Shown: positions 54,580 through 63,970 of the stretch, in pieces
Layout: each line of letters begins with the position of its first letter
Position numbering within the stretch: position 1 is the stretch's first letter
NCBI GenBank assembly: GCA_034440115.1
Contig: JAWXBM010000025.1
Span: 1 to 64,000, forward strand
DNA length: 64,000 nt
DNA from: JAWXBM01 sp034440115
GTDB taxonomy: Bacteria > Pseudomonadota > Gammaproteobacteria > Xanthomonadales > SZUA-36
Direction of reading: 5' to 3'
Notes under the pieces: model-generated
Databases searched by the model: none
Told to the model about the DNA's origin: nothing
Seen by the model: the letters and a program-made list of their open reading frames with translations, nothing else
Program-made: the position numbers and the translations under genes

Positions 54580-55119
54580 TTACTGATGATGAATTTCAAG
54601 ATGGTCGGTTAATGCTTCACGTTCACGGCGGACCTTGTTGCTCAGATAAGCACTCATGGCTACACCTGACAGTGCTGCAACCATGCCCGACATGGTCGGG
54701 ACGGTTGCTTTGGACACGCCGGAAGCCATAGAGCGTGGATTGCCGGAACCGGCAATGGCCATGACCTCAAATACTTCGATCATGCCGGTTACCGTTCCCA
54801 GCAACCCCAGCAAGGGACACAGGGCCACGCAGGTCTGGATTAAACCCAGGTTCTTTTCAGCCGACGAGGCCACCTGGGAAATGATGCGGCCACGAATCTG
54901 GTGCGCTTTCCAGGAAGATTTGTCGCTGCGTGCTTCCCAGAGAACCAAAGCATTCTTGACCAAACGCCTGTAACCAGTACGCATGAACACCAACCGTTCA
55001 ATGATCAGCATCCACATGAACAGAGTGAGGACGCCGATCACGTTGAGTACTGGCCCGCCCAACTCGAAAAAGTCGCGGATGGTCTCCAGGAACGGCAGGT
55101 AATAATACAGAGTATCCAT
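54580..55119 (-). CDS. exbB: ExbB-type MotA/TolQ/ExbB proton channel protein
   Basis: 179 residues with three helices: VLNVIGVLTLFMWMLIIERL, LGLIQTCVALCPLLGLLGTV with the TGM motif, and MSGMVAALSGVAMSAYLSN. It surrounds the ExbD dimer to form the proton-driven motor. The short length is usual for the ExbB2 of TonB2 systems. It follows the TtpC-like gene by 6 bases. Confidence 0.94.
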   Translation of the reverse strand: MDTLYYYLPFLETIRDFFELGGPVLNVIGVLTLFMWMLIIERLVFMRTGYRRLVKNALVLWEARSDKSSWKAHQIRGRIISQVASSAEKNLGLIQTCVALCPLLGLLGTVTGMIEVFEVMAIAGSGNPRSMASGVSKATVPTMSGMVAALSGVAMSAYLSNKVRREREALTDHLEIHHQ

Positions 55120-55125
55120 GCGCGC

Positions 55126-56496
55126 TTACGCTCCGGTCATCTGCTGTTCTGCGCGCTCTGAAAGCATGCCTGCCGCTTCTTCCTGCAGGATCTGGGTCAA
55201 TCGCTTGGCACGACTTTGGACCAGAGTGTGCAGGAATACCATGGGAATGGCCACAACCAGACCTTGCACCGTAGTAACCAGGGCCGTTGAAATGCCACCA
55301 GCCATCAACTTGGGATCACCCGCACCGTACAGGGTAATGGCCTGGAAGGTGATGATCATACCGGTAACGGTACCCAGCAGACCCAGCAGCGGAGCTACAA
55401 CTGCGATGATCTTCAGGAACGGCAGCATGGCGTTGAACTTGGGCGTTTCCTTGAGAATAGCCTCACCCAGCTTCAGTTCCAGCCCCTCCACGTCCACGTT
55501 AGGGTTATCAGTGGCAATGCGCAGTACTCGACCGAGTGGATTGTTACCGGGGTTGCTCAGGTTTTTGGTCTGGTTTCGAACCGCAGCGCTGATTGCGGTC
55601 AGGCTCAGCAAACGCCAAATCGCGATAATCAAGCCGATCGTACCGAGTACCATAATGGTGTAACCCACGCTCTGACCCTGAGCGATTCGCTCCATAAACT
55701 TGGGTGCCTGAACCAACAGGCCGAGCAGTTGCCCGCGGGTAGGATCAATCGAGAATGCGTGTATGCCCGATTCGGCTTCAGCCAGTTCTTCAGCACGACC
55801 GGTATAGCGGCTGGCTGGCTGGCGTTGCAGTTCAACCAAGCGGCCTGACTCAGGAACGTATTCCAGGTATTTATCGCCGGAAATCACGTTGAACAGGCCA
55901 ACACGAACCACTTCGCGTTGCTCTTCTTCACCTTTAGCGTTCACCACCGAAGCGGTGAATTTGGAAACTTTGGCGGATTCGGTCATTTCACGCTGCAGTT
56001 CAAACCACAGGCGTTCGATTTCAGCCAGAGTAGGCATGCGGTTAGTAGATCCCATCTTCTGCGCAAAAGTGGTTAGCCACTCCGAGCGATCGGGAAACTG
56101 AGCCTGGGTAACTGAAGCATCGAAGTTGCCGCGAGCATCACCGGCAGCCTGCTGCAGCACACCGAACAGTTCTTTCAGATCGCCCAGACGTTCCTGCAGG
56201 GCCCGTTCCAGTACGATGATTTCTTCATCGTTAACAGCGAATAGTTGCTCCAGGTTAACTGAACGGCCTTCTTCGCGGCCACGCTCAGCCTTGATATTGG
56301 CCAGCGATTGTTGCTGTTGACCGCGGTTCTTCTCGAACTCTGCGATGCGAGCCTTGTTTGCGGCTGCATCTTTCACCCGGCCCTGTTTAACCAGGTTCAG
56401 CAAATCATCCAATGAAACAGCTTCTGCTGCGAAAGCAGGTGTGGCCAGGCCGAATGCGAGGCAACTGGCAATAAGAATCTTGGTCAGGTTTTTCAT
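55126..56496 (-). CDS. TtpC-like long MotA/TolQ/ExbB protein
   Basis: 456 residues. A signal peptide (MKNLTKILIASCLAFGLATP, cut after AFAA) and a periplasmic coiled-coil region (about 50-250; RGQQQQSLANIKAERGREEG) precede three channel-type helices (VGYTIMVLGTIGLIIAIWRL; FLKIIAVVAPLLGLLGTVTG; ALVTTVQGLVVAIPMVFLHT). This matches TtpC, the extra component needed by Vibrio TonB2 systems. Its start overlaps the DUF3450 stop by one base (TAATG). Confidence 0.92.
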   Translation of the reverse strand: MKNLTKILIASCLAFGLATPAFAAEAVSLDDLLNLVKQGRVKDAAANKARIAEFEKNRGQQQQSLANIKAERGREEGRSVNLEQLFAVNDEEIIVLERALQERLGDLKELFGVLQQAAGDARGNFDASVTQAQFPDRSEWLTTFAQKMGSTNRMPTLAEIERLWFELQREMTESAKVSKFTASVVNAKGEEEQREVVRVGLFNVISGDKYLEYVPESGRLVELQRQPASRYTGRAEELAEAESGIHAFSIDPTRGQLLGLLVQAPKFMERIAQGQSVGYTIMVLGTIGLIIAIWRLLSLTAISAAVRNQTKNLSNPGNNPLGRVLRIATDNPNVDVEGLELKLGEAILKETPKFNAMLPFLKIIAVVAPLLGLLGTVTGMIITFQAITLYGAGDPKLMAGGISTALVTTVQGLVVAIPMVFLHTLVQSRAKRLTQILQEEAAGMLSERAEQQMTGA

Positions 56497-57290
56497 TACA
56501 GCGTATCTCCCGTAGCAGCCGGAACCGGGATGGTGAGCAAATCAGGTGCAACTTGCTTCCTCGCTACACGTATACCCTGTGCGACACTAGCTTTGTAGGT
56601 TTCTGGGGCAATGGTGACGAAGGAATTGGTTTCCCTGTCCCAGGCGCCCGTATGTTGGCCGCCAATGGATTGATATGAAAGCGACACTCTGCCGATGCGC
56701 AGGAAGTCCACTTCCTGTTGGTTGCCATTAAGTTCAACCGTGCCCTTATAGGCTTCGATGGTGCGGCCGTAATCATTCTCGATCTGGTAGGCCTCGACCA
56801 CCTGGCGGAATTTTTCCGCAGCAGTCACATCGGAGCGCACCATCATGTCTCGCATCCTGGCAATGCGGTCATTGCGTTCCTTGAGCAGGAATGGTGTGTC
56901 CAGTTCGATGAACGCTTCCAGCGAGTCAATCATGCCGGTCATCATCGGAACGATTTGCCGCTCAATCAAAGCCACGCTGTCCATGGACTCAGTCAGTGCG
57001 GACTTCTCCGCCTCCTGATTATCAATTTGCCTTTGCAACAGCCCGTTATAAACCTTCAGGCCGTCGACAACTTTCAGTTCCGTTTTATAAGAAGCCAACA
57101 AGTTATCGGTTTGGTCTGCAACCTGATCAACTCGCGTCTGTTCGGCGGCGCCGTCATCGGACCGTTTTTCACCTGCCTGAGTGACTTGGGTAACAGTGGT
57201 TTGAGCCAACAGAGTTGTGGCAAACGGGAGCGTGCAGAAAACCGCCAAGGCGGAAATCAGAAACGCTGATTTCTTGAAAATGGTTTGCAT
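56496..57290 (-). CDS. DUF3450 family periplasmic protein (TonB2 operon)
   Basis: 264 residues from ATG 57290 (four codons shorter than the longest frame), with GAGATCC before it. A signal peptide ends at LLAQ. The mature part is a long helical coiled coil (YNGLLQRQIDNQEAEKSALT) followed by the conserved LLKERNDRIARMRDMMVRSDVTAAEKFRQ and RIGRVSLSYQS. DUF3450 regularly leads TtpC-ExbB-ExbD-TonB operons, and its exact function is not known. It is the first gene of the six-gene operon. Confidence 0.92.
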   Translation of the reverse strand: MQTIFKKSAFLISALAVFCTLPFATTLLAQTTVTQVTQAGEKRSDDGAAEQTRVDQVADQTDNLLASYKTELKVVDGLKVYNGLLQRQIDNQEAEKSALTESMDSVALIERQIVPMMTGMIDSLEAFIELDTPFLLKERNDRIARMRDMMVRSDVTAAEKFRQVVEAYQIENDYGRTIEAYKGTVELNGNQQEVDFLRIGRVSLSYQSIGGQHTGAWDRETNSFVTIAPETYKASVAQGIRVARKQVAPDLLTIPVPAATGDTL

Positions 57291-57665
57291 ACTGGATCTC
57301 ATCCTGGATGTTTAAACGGAAAACTACGAAAGACCTACGAGTCGAGCACTTTATAACCTTCGATTAATCACAGTCAATTAAATATTCATTAAATATTCAC
57401 GCAATTTAAAATCATTTACGATTATTGTGCTGCGCCTAACGAAAATTTCACAAACGGCGTGCGGAATCGATCTTTTCGGAAAGAAGTCGTGCATTATTCG
57501 GCGCTGGACAATCAGGCTATAATCCGCGGCGAGTCATCGTCACCGCAGAGGGAATACAATCACAATGGTACGATCTGGTGCGGTTCATGCCGCCAAGGCT
57601 TTGTGCCCAGATTTTTTTTACCTGGGTTTTGTGCGCAGGTTTTTTCAAGAGTGGGGTATTAGTCA
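57291..57665. promoter_or_regulatory. Divergent promoter region with a TATAAT box at 57518
   Basis: This 375-bp spacer lies between two divergent operons. The part near the TonB2 operon is AT-rich (57360-57425, repeated ATTAAATATTCA) and likely contains its promoter. On the + strand TATAAT at 57518-57523 is a good -10 for the downstream pair; the -35 is not obvious. An inverted repeat, CCCAG/CTGGG (57606-57626), lies in the presumed leader. Iron (Fur) control would be expected for a TonB operon, but I do not see a convincing Fur box. Confidence 0.45.
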
Positions 57666-57669
57666 GTGA
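57565..57669 (+). CDS. Possible 34-codon leader or small ORF coupled to the 7TM gene
   Basis: The frame MVRSGAVHAAKALCPDFFYL... ends with TGA overlapping the GTG start of the next gene (GTGA at 57666-57669). An AGAGGGA lies about 9 bases upstream of the ATG. Coupling by overlap suggests it may be translated, but it is short and matches nothing known to me. Confidence 0.3.
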   Translation: MVRSGAVHAAKALCPDFFYLGFVRRFFQEWGISQ

Positions 57670-59204
57670 AACGAAATAGCCAATGGGTTTCATTGTCACT
57701 GCTCCTGATCGCATTGGGGGGGATGATCTTCGCTTACAAAGTGATTCGCCTGGGTTATCCGCCCTATCCCGATATGGAAAGCGCGGCCTGGACAGTGCAA
57801 GCCAAATTGGAACTCACCCCAGAAAAAGGCGCAGTGCGGGCCAGCCTGACTTTGCCGTCCCGTCCCAGCGGCTACAATCTGGCGCAGGAAAATTTTGTTT
57901 CACGTGGCTTTGGGTTAACCGTCAAAGAAGGTAACTTCAACCGCAAAGCTGATTGGGCCATACGGCGCTTACGCGATTCCAAATCCTTGTACTACCGTCT
58001 GCTGGTTATTCGGGATACGCAGCAACGCAGCTTCGCATCGCGGCCTGATTATCCTGCCCCGCCTGATCTGGAAGAGCCTTTTGCTACCGCGGCCAGAGAC
58101 CTGGTCAACAAAGTCCGTGCCGAATCGGCCGATACTGAATCCTTTGCTGCAGCCATGCTGAACCGGCTGACTGGTTCTGAACCTGATGAGAACATGGACC
58201 TGTTCCTGGCGGAAGTTGAAAACTTTCGTGACCGGGTAAACCTGGCCCAGACTCTGCTGGCCGGTGCACGCATTCCTACTTTGCAATTGCATGGCATACG
58301 GCTGGACGCAGACGCACAACGGGCCAAACTGGAAACACTTTTGGCGGTTTATAACGGTGACGAGTGGCTGGTATTTGATCCGGTTTCAGCCGCAGAAGGA
58401 TTGCCGGGAGACTTCTTTATTTGGTGGACTGGTCAGGGTGAACTGGCAGAAGTCAAAGGCGCGCACATCAAGGATCTGCAGATCTCCACCCGGCAACGGG
58501 TTAAAAGCTCTTTGGAGCTGGCACAGCAAAGAGCCGAATTGCAGAAGTCCCGCATCAGCCTGATTTCGACTTTGCAATTACCCATTCAGACCCAGGCCGT
58601 TTATGAAATTCTGCTGCTGATACCGATTGGTATTCTGGTTATCGTTTTGTTGAGAAATTTCGTAGGTTTGAGCTCCTTCGGAACCTTCGCTCCGGTGTTG
58701 ATCGCGCTGGCTTTCCGCGAAACGGAATTGCTTAAGGGCATAGGCCTGTTTGTGCTGATTGTTTCCATGGGTTTGTTCTTCCGCTTTTACCTGGAGCGAT
58801 TACGCTTGCTACTGGTTCCGCGGCTGGCCGCCGTTGTGACCATCGTGGTGATACTGATGACGGCCATCAGCATCATCAGTAATGAGTTCGGGTATGAAAC
58901 GGGATTATCGGTTTCGCTTTTCCCGATGATCATCGTTTCCATGGTAATTGAGCGTATGTCCGTGGTCTGGGAAGAGCGCGGCGCATTTACTTCTATCAAG
59001 GAAGGTATTGGCAGCCTGTTTATGGCGGCCTTGGCTTACCTGGTCATGTCGGTGGACATGTTCGCTTATTGGGTGACGGTGTTTCCGGAAGTCAATCTGA
59101 TGATTCTGGGTATCATCATTGCACTGGGTCGTTATACCGGCTTCCGCCTGACTGAATTGCGTCGCTTCAAGCCGCTGCTGGTGAAAGAGAAGGCGCCCGA
59201 ATGA
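57666..59204 (+). CDS. Inactive transglutaminase fused to seven transmembrane helices (UUP1/7TM)
   Basis: 512 residues from a GTG start. An N-terminal membrane helix (WVSLSLLLIALGGMIFAYKV) precedes a periplasmic domain (about 40-300) with transglutaminase-like fold remnants (GARIPTLQLHGIRLDADAQR; YNGDEWLVFDPVSA) but no Cys-His-Asp triad. Seven helices follow from about residue 305 (VYEILLLIPIGILVIVLLRN; NLMILGIIIALGRYTGF). This pair with a RimK-like ligase is widespread in gammaproteobacteria. As I recall, it has been linked in Pseudomonas with a retropepsin-like protease and osmotic tolerance, but that protease is not in this window. It overlaps the next gene by 4 bases (ATGA). Confidence 0.9.
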   Translation: MKRNSQWVSLSLLLIALGGMIFAYKVIRLGYPPYPDMESAAWTVQAKLELTPEKGAVRASLTLPSRPSGYNLAQENFVSRGFGLTVKEGNFNRKADWAIRRLRDSKSLYYRLLVIRDTQQRSFASRPDYPAPPDLEEPFATAARDLVNKVRAESADTESFAAAMLNRLTGSEPDENMDLFLAEVENFRDRVNLAQTLLAGARIPTLQLHGIRLDADAQRAKLETLLAVYNGDEWLVFDPVSAAEGLPGDFFIWWTGQGELAEVKGAHIKDLQISTRQRVKSSLELAQQRAELQKSRISLISTLQLPIQTQAVYEILLLIPIGILVIVLLRNFVGLSSFGTFAPVLIALAFRETELLKGIGLFVLIVSMGLFFRFYLERLRLLLVPRLAAVVTIVVILMTAISIISNEFGYETGLSVSLFPMIIVSMVIERMSVVWEERGAFTSIKEGIGSLFMAALAYLVMSVDMFAYWVTVFPEVNLMILGIIIALGRYTGFRLTELRRFKPLLVKEKAPE

Positions 59205-60181
59205 TCGGCCGCATTCTCAATTTGCGCAGGGCTGGCGTGTTGGGTTTGAATGCCCGCAACGGCGATTACATTTTTCACTACAACCAGCGCAAATATTATC
59301 CGCTGGTGGATGACAAGATACTCTGCAAAGAGCGCATGGTGCGGGAAAATCTGCCGGTGCCGGAATTGATCGGCGTGCTGCGCGAGATGCACGAAGTAGG
59401 CGATGTGGCCGACATGCTGGGTGAGTGCAAGGAATTCGTGGTTAAACCGGCCAATGGCAGTGGCGGCGACGGTATCCTGGTAATCCTTGGTAGCCAGGGC
59501 GAATACTTCCTCGATGCCGATGGTCGCATGGTGGATTTCGAGACGCTTGAACACCACATCACCAATATTATTGGCGGCATTTATTCTTTAGGCGGTCAGC
59601 CCGATGCAGCCATGATTGAATCGCTGGTGCATTTTGATCCAGCCTTCAGTCGCCTGACTTATCACGGCGTGCCGGATGTTCGAGTAATCGTTTTCAAAGG
59701 TTACCCGGTGATGGCCATGTCGCGCTTGCCCACGCGGCGATCACATGGCAAAGCCAATTTGCACCAGGGTGCCATTGGCGTCGGTATCGACTTGGGCAGC
59801 GGCATCACCATGGGTGGGGTGTCTGGTAACAGTACGGTGTCGCACCATCCGGATACTGGTGCGGAAATTGCTGGTTTTCACGTGCCGGGTTGGAACCGCA
59901 TATTGGATATGTCCTCTCGCTGCTACGAAGCCGTACACCTGGGCTATCTGGGTGTGGATATCGTGCTGGATCGTGATCTGGGGCCGTTGATACTGGAGCT
60001 GAACGCGCGGCCTGGCCTGAACATTCAAATTGCCAATCGTCGTGGTTTACGCCACCGCCTGGATGCGGTGGATGCCCACTGTATTGAATTGGGTGATGTG
60101 GTTGAAAACCCAGCGCAGCGGGCGCAATGGTCGAGAGATATTCTTGGCGAAGCAGCCCAGCAGGCTAAACTGGCAGGCTAA
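59201..60181 (+). CDS. RimK-like alpha-L-glutamate ligase-related ATP-grasp protein
   Basis: 326 residues. The ATP-grasp fold has EFVVKPANGSGGDGILVI (lysine and glycine-rich loop), DVRVIVFKGYPVMAMSRLPT, and the metal site LGPLILELNARPGLNIQIAN, so it appears catalytically competent. Related RimK enzymes add glutamate to peptides or proteins; the substrate here is unknown. The ATGA overlap with the preceding 7TM protein gene indicates co-translation and a joint function in the envelope or in osmotic adaptation. Confidence 0.92.
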   Translation: MIGRILNLRRAGVLGLNARNGDYIFHYNQRKYYPLVDDKILCKERMVRENLPVPELIGVLREMHEVGDVADMLGECKEFVVKPANGSGGDGILVILGSQGEYFLDADGRMVDFETLEHHITNIIGGIYSLGGQPDAAMIESLVHFDPAFSRLTYHGVPDVRVIVFKGYPVMAMSRLPTRRSHGKANLHQGAIGVGIDLGSGITMGGVSGNSTVSHHPDTGAEIAGFHVPGWNRILDMSSRCYEAVHLGYLGVDIVLDRDLGPLILELNARPGLNIQIANRRGLRHRLDAVDAHCIELGDVVENPAQRAQWSRDILGEAAQQAKLAG

Positions 60182-60187
60182 GCTGGC

Positions 60188-62017
60188 TTAAAGATCGTAA
60201 GCCACCACCAATACCGTGGTCAGAACCAGCCACAAACCCAACGCCAATGGCAGTCCAACCCGCACAAAATCACCAAATTTGTAGCCGCCGGCATTCATGA
60301 TCAACAGGTTAGTCTGGTAGGCCATAGGTGTTACAAAGCAGAGGTTGGCACCAAACAGGACGGCCAGCACAAACGGCTCCAGCGGCATGCCGATCTGCTG
60401 CGCGATTCCTATGGCGATCGGAGTGCCAATGACGGCCGCGGCATTGTTGGAAACTACGTTGGTCAAAATGCCCATCATCAGCATCAGCCCGCCCAGCACT
60501 ACCGAGGGAGGTGCGCCAAAAGTGATGTAGACAAACAACTGCGCCAGGTAATCGGCCCCGCCGGTTTTGAGCAAGGCCGCACCCATGGCCAGGGACGAAA
60601 CAATGATCAGTATGACCTGGCCGCTGAGCGCATTGAGCGCATCTTGCCAGCGCAGGCAGCCGCTCAGCAGCAGGACCAGGCAACCCAGCACCGCGGCAAT
60701 TTCAATTGGCATGATATTGGCAGCAGCCAATCCAACCACGCCGACTATGGTGAGTAACGCAATCGGCGCCTTGCGGGTTTTCGGCAGGCGCACCGTGCCA
60801 TCCAGTATCAGGAAGTCGGTGTTTTCCTTCAATTCTTCAAAATGCTGCAGCGAAGACTGGACCAGTAACACATCACCGGATTTGAGCTGGATGTCATCCA
60901 GGCCAGGTGATTTTCGTTCCTGTGATTGTTCGTTGCGATGCAGGGCCAATAATCGAACGCCATACTGAGTCAGAAACTGCGCAGCACCAACGCGCACATT
61001 TTCCAGCCGCGAACCGGGTGTGATCACCAGCTCCGCCAATTGCTCTTCGCCCAGGCTCAGCGGGTGGGTAGAGTCAACCACGTGATCGCCCGAGAACAGT
61101 TTACCGCCCAGGGCACGGGCGAACTCGCGCAGATTGGATTGTGAGTCGCTGGTGGTGATGCGATCACCAACCGCCAGTACCACGTCCGGCAAGGGGTTGA
61201 TAAACGCGCCTTTGCCGCGTTGGATGGAGTCCACGCTCATATTGTCCTCGGTACGCGCGATGGCTTCCGCCAGCGTGCTGCCGACGATTGGGCTTTCGGC
61301 ATCCAACCGGATTTGGGCGTTGTAGACCCGAGACTGATTGTCCTGCATAGGAGCGGTTCGCGCTGGCATCATGCGCGGTGCAATCAGCCACAAATAAAAG
61401 ATGGCGAAACCGGCACCGATAGACGCGGGACCGACAAAGTCGAACATACCGAACTCGTCCATGCCCATATCGGCCGCCACATTGACCACCAGCAGGTTGG
61501 TGGAGGTGCCGATGGTGGTGGTCATGCCGCCCAAAATGCTGGCAAAGCCCATGGGGATCAGCGTGCCGGTAGGCGACACTCCGGCGCGAATGCCAATACC
61601 TACCAGAATGGGCAGCATCAGCACCACGATAGGGGTGTTGTTGATAAAGGCACTGAGGAAAGCGGTGATGATGATGGTAAAAAGCAATGACAACATCGGG
61701 CCTTTGCGCCATACCTTGGCCAGAAAGCGACCAACCGGCTCCAGTGCGCCGGTGCGGAGCAGGCCTTCGCCTGCGATCATCAAGGCACAGACGGCGATCA
61801 ACGCCTTGTGACCAAAGCCGAGAAAAAAGTCACTGGGGGCCAGCACTTCACCATTGGCTTCATAAGGAAACAGGGTAAATCCCACGGCCAGCAGTACCAG
61901 CACGATCAGACTGGTGGTTTCCAAAGGAATATTATCCCGGGCAAACAGGAACAAGGCCACGAAGATGAGTATCATCACCGCCAGCGCGTGCATGTTAGGT
62001 AGGGTGAATTCCAGCAT
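60188..62017 (-). CDS. SLC13/DASS-type transporter with two RCK_C (TrkA_C) domains
   Basis: 609 residues from ATG 62017, chosen for AGGAAA upstream and the family-like MLEFTLPNMHALAVM; the frame extends to 62062. About eleven helices include the two hallmark stretches SAFINNTPIVVLMLPILVG and NVVSNNAAAVIGTPIAIGIA with helix-hairpin SNT/NNAA motifs. The central soluble insert (about 210-400) holds two RCK_C-type domains (SLAEAIAR-like and ELVITPGSRLENVRVG). Such proteins are annotated as Na+/dicarboxylate or sulfate symporters. The sulfate option is of interest given Sat-CysC in the window, but the substrate cannot be told. Confidence 0.92.
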   Translation of the reverse strand: MLEFTLPNMHALAVMILIFVALFLFARDNIPLETTSLIVLVLLAVGFTLFPYEANGEVLAPSDFFLGFGHKALIAVCALMIAGEGLLRTGALEPVGRFLAKVWRKGPMLSLLFTIIITAFLSAFINNTPIVVLMLPILVGIGIRAGVSPTGTLIPMGFASILGGMTTTIGTSTNLLVVNVAADMGMDEFGMFDFVGPASIGAGFAIFYLWLIAPRMMPARTAPMQDNQSRVYNAQIRLDAESPIVGSTLAEAIARTEDNMSVDSIQRGKGAFINPLPDVVLAVGDRITTSDSQSNLREFARALGGKLFSGDHVVDSTHPLSLGEEQLAELVITPGSRLENVRVGAAQFLTQYGVRLLALHRNEQSQERKSPGLDDIQLKSGDVLLVQSSLQHFEELKENTDFLILDGTVRLPKTRKAPIALLTIVGVVGLAAANIMPIEIAAVLGCLVLLLSGCLRWQDALNALSGQVILIIVSSLAMGAALLKTGGADYLAQLFVYITFGAPPSVVLGGLMLMMGILTNVVSNNAAAVIGTPIAIGIAQQIGMPLEPFVLAVLFGANLCFVTPMAYQTNLLIMNAGGYKFGDFVRVGLPLALGLWLVLTTVLVVAYDL

Positions 62018-62225
62018 CGTGTTGTTTTTCCTGGGGCCTGTTAAGGCTATTTGAATCGCCACTGTTGCGTAATGACTTGCTACCCGCGAGAGGCTGTCAT
62101 ATTCTCCGATGGGTGGGCATTGTAACGTGTTTCAACCGAGCCAAGTCCATTCGCAGGTGCACTGCCAAGGCATTTTGCAACAGTCGTAATTGATTGCCAC
62201 ACTTCAAATTCCACAGGAACTATTC

Positions 62226-63107
62226 TTGAGTGCATCGCAATATCTATTTGTAGCCATTGATCCGGTCGCGTTTGAACTGGGGCCCCTGCGGGTGCACTGG
62301 TACGGCATCATGTATCTGCTTGGTTTCCTGTTTTTCTGGGGCGTGGGCAGCCGCCTGGCGCGCAGCCGTCCCTGGGCTGGATGGGCCGGACAGGAAGTAG
62401 GCGACTTTCTGTTTTACGGTATGTTGGGCGTGGTGATAGGTGGTCGCCTGGGATACGTACTCTTTTATGGTCTGGACAGTTTTCTGCAAAACCCTTTGTT
62501 CCTGTTCAAGTTGACCCAGGGAGGTATGTCTTTTCACGGCGGCCTGGTGGGCGTGATCGTCGCCATGGCCTGGTTTGCGCGCCGCACCCAGCGCAGTTTC
62601 TGGCGGGTGGCCGACTTTGTCACGCCACTGGGGCCAGTCGGGCTGGGTCTGGGCCGATTGGGCAACTTTATCGGTGGCGAATTATGGGGGCATCTCAGTG
62701 ACAAACCCTGGGCGATGATTTTTGCCAATTCCATTGAACCCGGTGGTTGGCAATCCGCTGAATTGCGGGTTGAATGGGCCAGCGGCGCCCTGGACGCTTT
62801 CGCCCGTCATCCCAGCCAGCTTTACCAGGCATTTCTGGAAGGACTGGTACTGGCGGTGGTGCTGTTGCTTTACTCGCGCAAAAAGCGCCCCGATGGCGCC
62901 GTCGCGGGCCTGTTCATGTGCGGTTACGGCCTGTTCCGCTTCCTGGTGGAATTTTTTCGCGAACCCGACAGCCACATCGGCTACCTCGCCGGGAACTGGT
63001 TGACCATGGGTATGGTATTGTCTCTGCCGATGTTGGTGATCGGTTTGGCCATCATGTTTTGGGCTTACAAAATAAATGGCCGAAGTGCGGACATAAGTTC
63101 GGCTTAA
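62226..63107 (+). CDS. lgt: Prolipoprotein diacylglyceryl transferase
   Basis: Transfers diacylglycerol from phosphatidylglycerol to the lipobox cysteine of prolipoproteins in the inner membrane; the two MORN lipoproteins would be substrates. The family motifs are HWYGIMYLLGF, GGRLGYVLFY, FHGGLVGVI, and the signature GRLGNFIGGELWG. The preferred start is TTG at 62226, because AGGAA lies 6 bases before it and it puts the usual short N-terminus before IDPVAF. A TTG at 62190 would add 12 residues. This gives 293 residues and seven helices. thyA follows after 11 bases, a common linkage. Confidence 0.95.
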   Translation: MSASQYLFVAIDPVAFELGPLRVHWYGIMYLLGFLFFWGVGSRLARSRPWAGWAGQEVGDFLFYGMLGVVIGGRLGYVLFYGLDSFLQNPLFLFKLTQGGMSFHGGLVGVIVAMAWFARRTQRSFWRVADFVTPLGPVGLGLGRLGNFIGGELWGHLSDKPWAMIFANSIEPGGWQSAELRVEWASGALDAFARHPSQLYQAFLEGLVLAVVLLLYSRKKRPDGAVAGLFMCGYGLFRFLVEFFREPDSHIGYLAGNWLTMGMVLSLPMLVIGLAIMFWAYKINGRSADISSA

Positions 63108-63118
63108 CAGGGAAGTCT

Positions 63119-63952
63119 ATGGAAAATTATCACCGCTTGCTCAAAGACATTCTGGCGCAAGGCAATCGCAAATCAGACCGTACCGGCACCGGCACCATCA
63201 GCCTGTTCGGTTACCAATTACGCTTTGATTTATCTCAGGGCTTTCCCGCCGTAACCACCAAGAAGCTGCATCTGCGTTCCATCATTATTGAGCTTTTGTG
63301 GTTTCTGCGCGGCGAGTCCAACATCAGTTTTCTTAAAGAAAATGGCGTGACCATCTGGGATGAGTGGGCCACAGAAGATGGCGAACTGGGGCCGGTCTAC
63401 GGGGCACAATGGCGCGATTGGATCACTGCCGATGGGCGCCATATCGACCAGATCAAGGGACTGTTGCAGGATCTGAAAAACAAACCGGATTCACGGCGGC
63501 ATATTGTGTCGGCGTGGAATCCGGGCGTGCTGCCGGACGAAAGTGTCAGCCCCAGGGAAAATGCTGCAGCCGGGCTACAGGCTCTGCCACCCTGTCACAC
63601 GCTGTTCCAGTTCTACGTGGCAGATGGCAAATTGAGTTGCCAGATGTACCAGCGCAGCGCCGATGTGTTCCTCGGCCTGCCGTTCAATATTGCGTCCTAC
63701 GCGCTTTTGACCATGATGATCGCGCAGGTATCGGGCTTGCAACCGGGAGACTTTGTACTGACCCTGGGTGATGCGCATATTTACCTGAACCACCTGGAGC
63801 AGGTGAATGAGCAATTGTCGCGTAAACCTCATGCGTTGCCGCAAATGCATCTGAACCCGGACTGCCAGGATCTGTTCACTTTCCGCGTTGAGGATTTTGA
63901 GCTGCAGAATTACCAATGCCATCCGCATATTCGCGCACCCATCGCGGTTTGA
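63119..63952 (+). CDS. thyA: Thymidylate synthase ThyA
   Basis: Methylates dUMP to dTMP with methylenetetrahydrofolate. The ATG at 63119 with AGGGAAG upstream gives 277 residues. SDRTGTGTISLFG binds phosphate, the active-site cysteine is Cys159 in LPPCHTLFQFYV, and QRSADVFLGLPFNIASYALL and GDAHIYLNHLEQ complete the family pattern. Compared with the 264-residue E. coli enzyme there is an insertion of about 12 residues (PDESVSPRENAAAG) just before the active site, seen in other longer members. It is transcribed with lgt. Confidence 0.96.
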   Translation: MENYHRLLKDILAQGNRKSDRTGTGTISLFGYQLRFDLSQGFPAVTTKKLHLRSIIIELLWFLRGESNISFLKENGVTIWDEWATEDGELGPVYGAQWRDWITADGRHIDQIKGLLQDLKNKPDSRRHIVSAWNPGVLPDESVSPRENAAAGLQALPPCHTLFQFYVADGKLSCQMYQRSADVFLGLPFNIASYALLTMMIAQVSGLQPGDFVLTLGDAHIYLNHLEQVNEQLSRKPHALPQMHLNPDCQDLFTFRVEDFELQNYQCHPHIRAPIAV

Positions 63953-63970
63953 TCCGCCTGTAAGCCAGTC

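Noticed and set aside
57606..57626. Intrinsic terminator or attenuator upstream of the 7TM gene
   Set aside because: The stem is only 5 bp with the T-run in the loop; it is kept only as a note in the promoter region.
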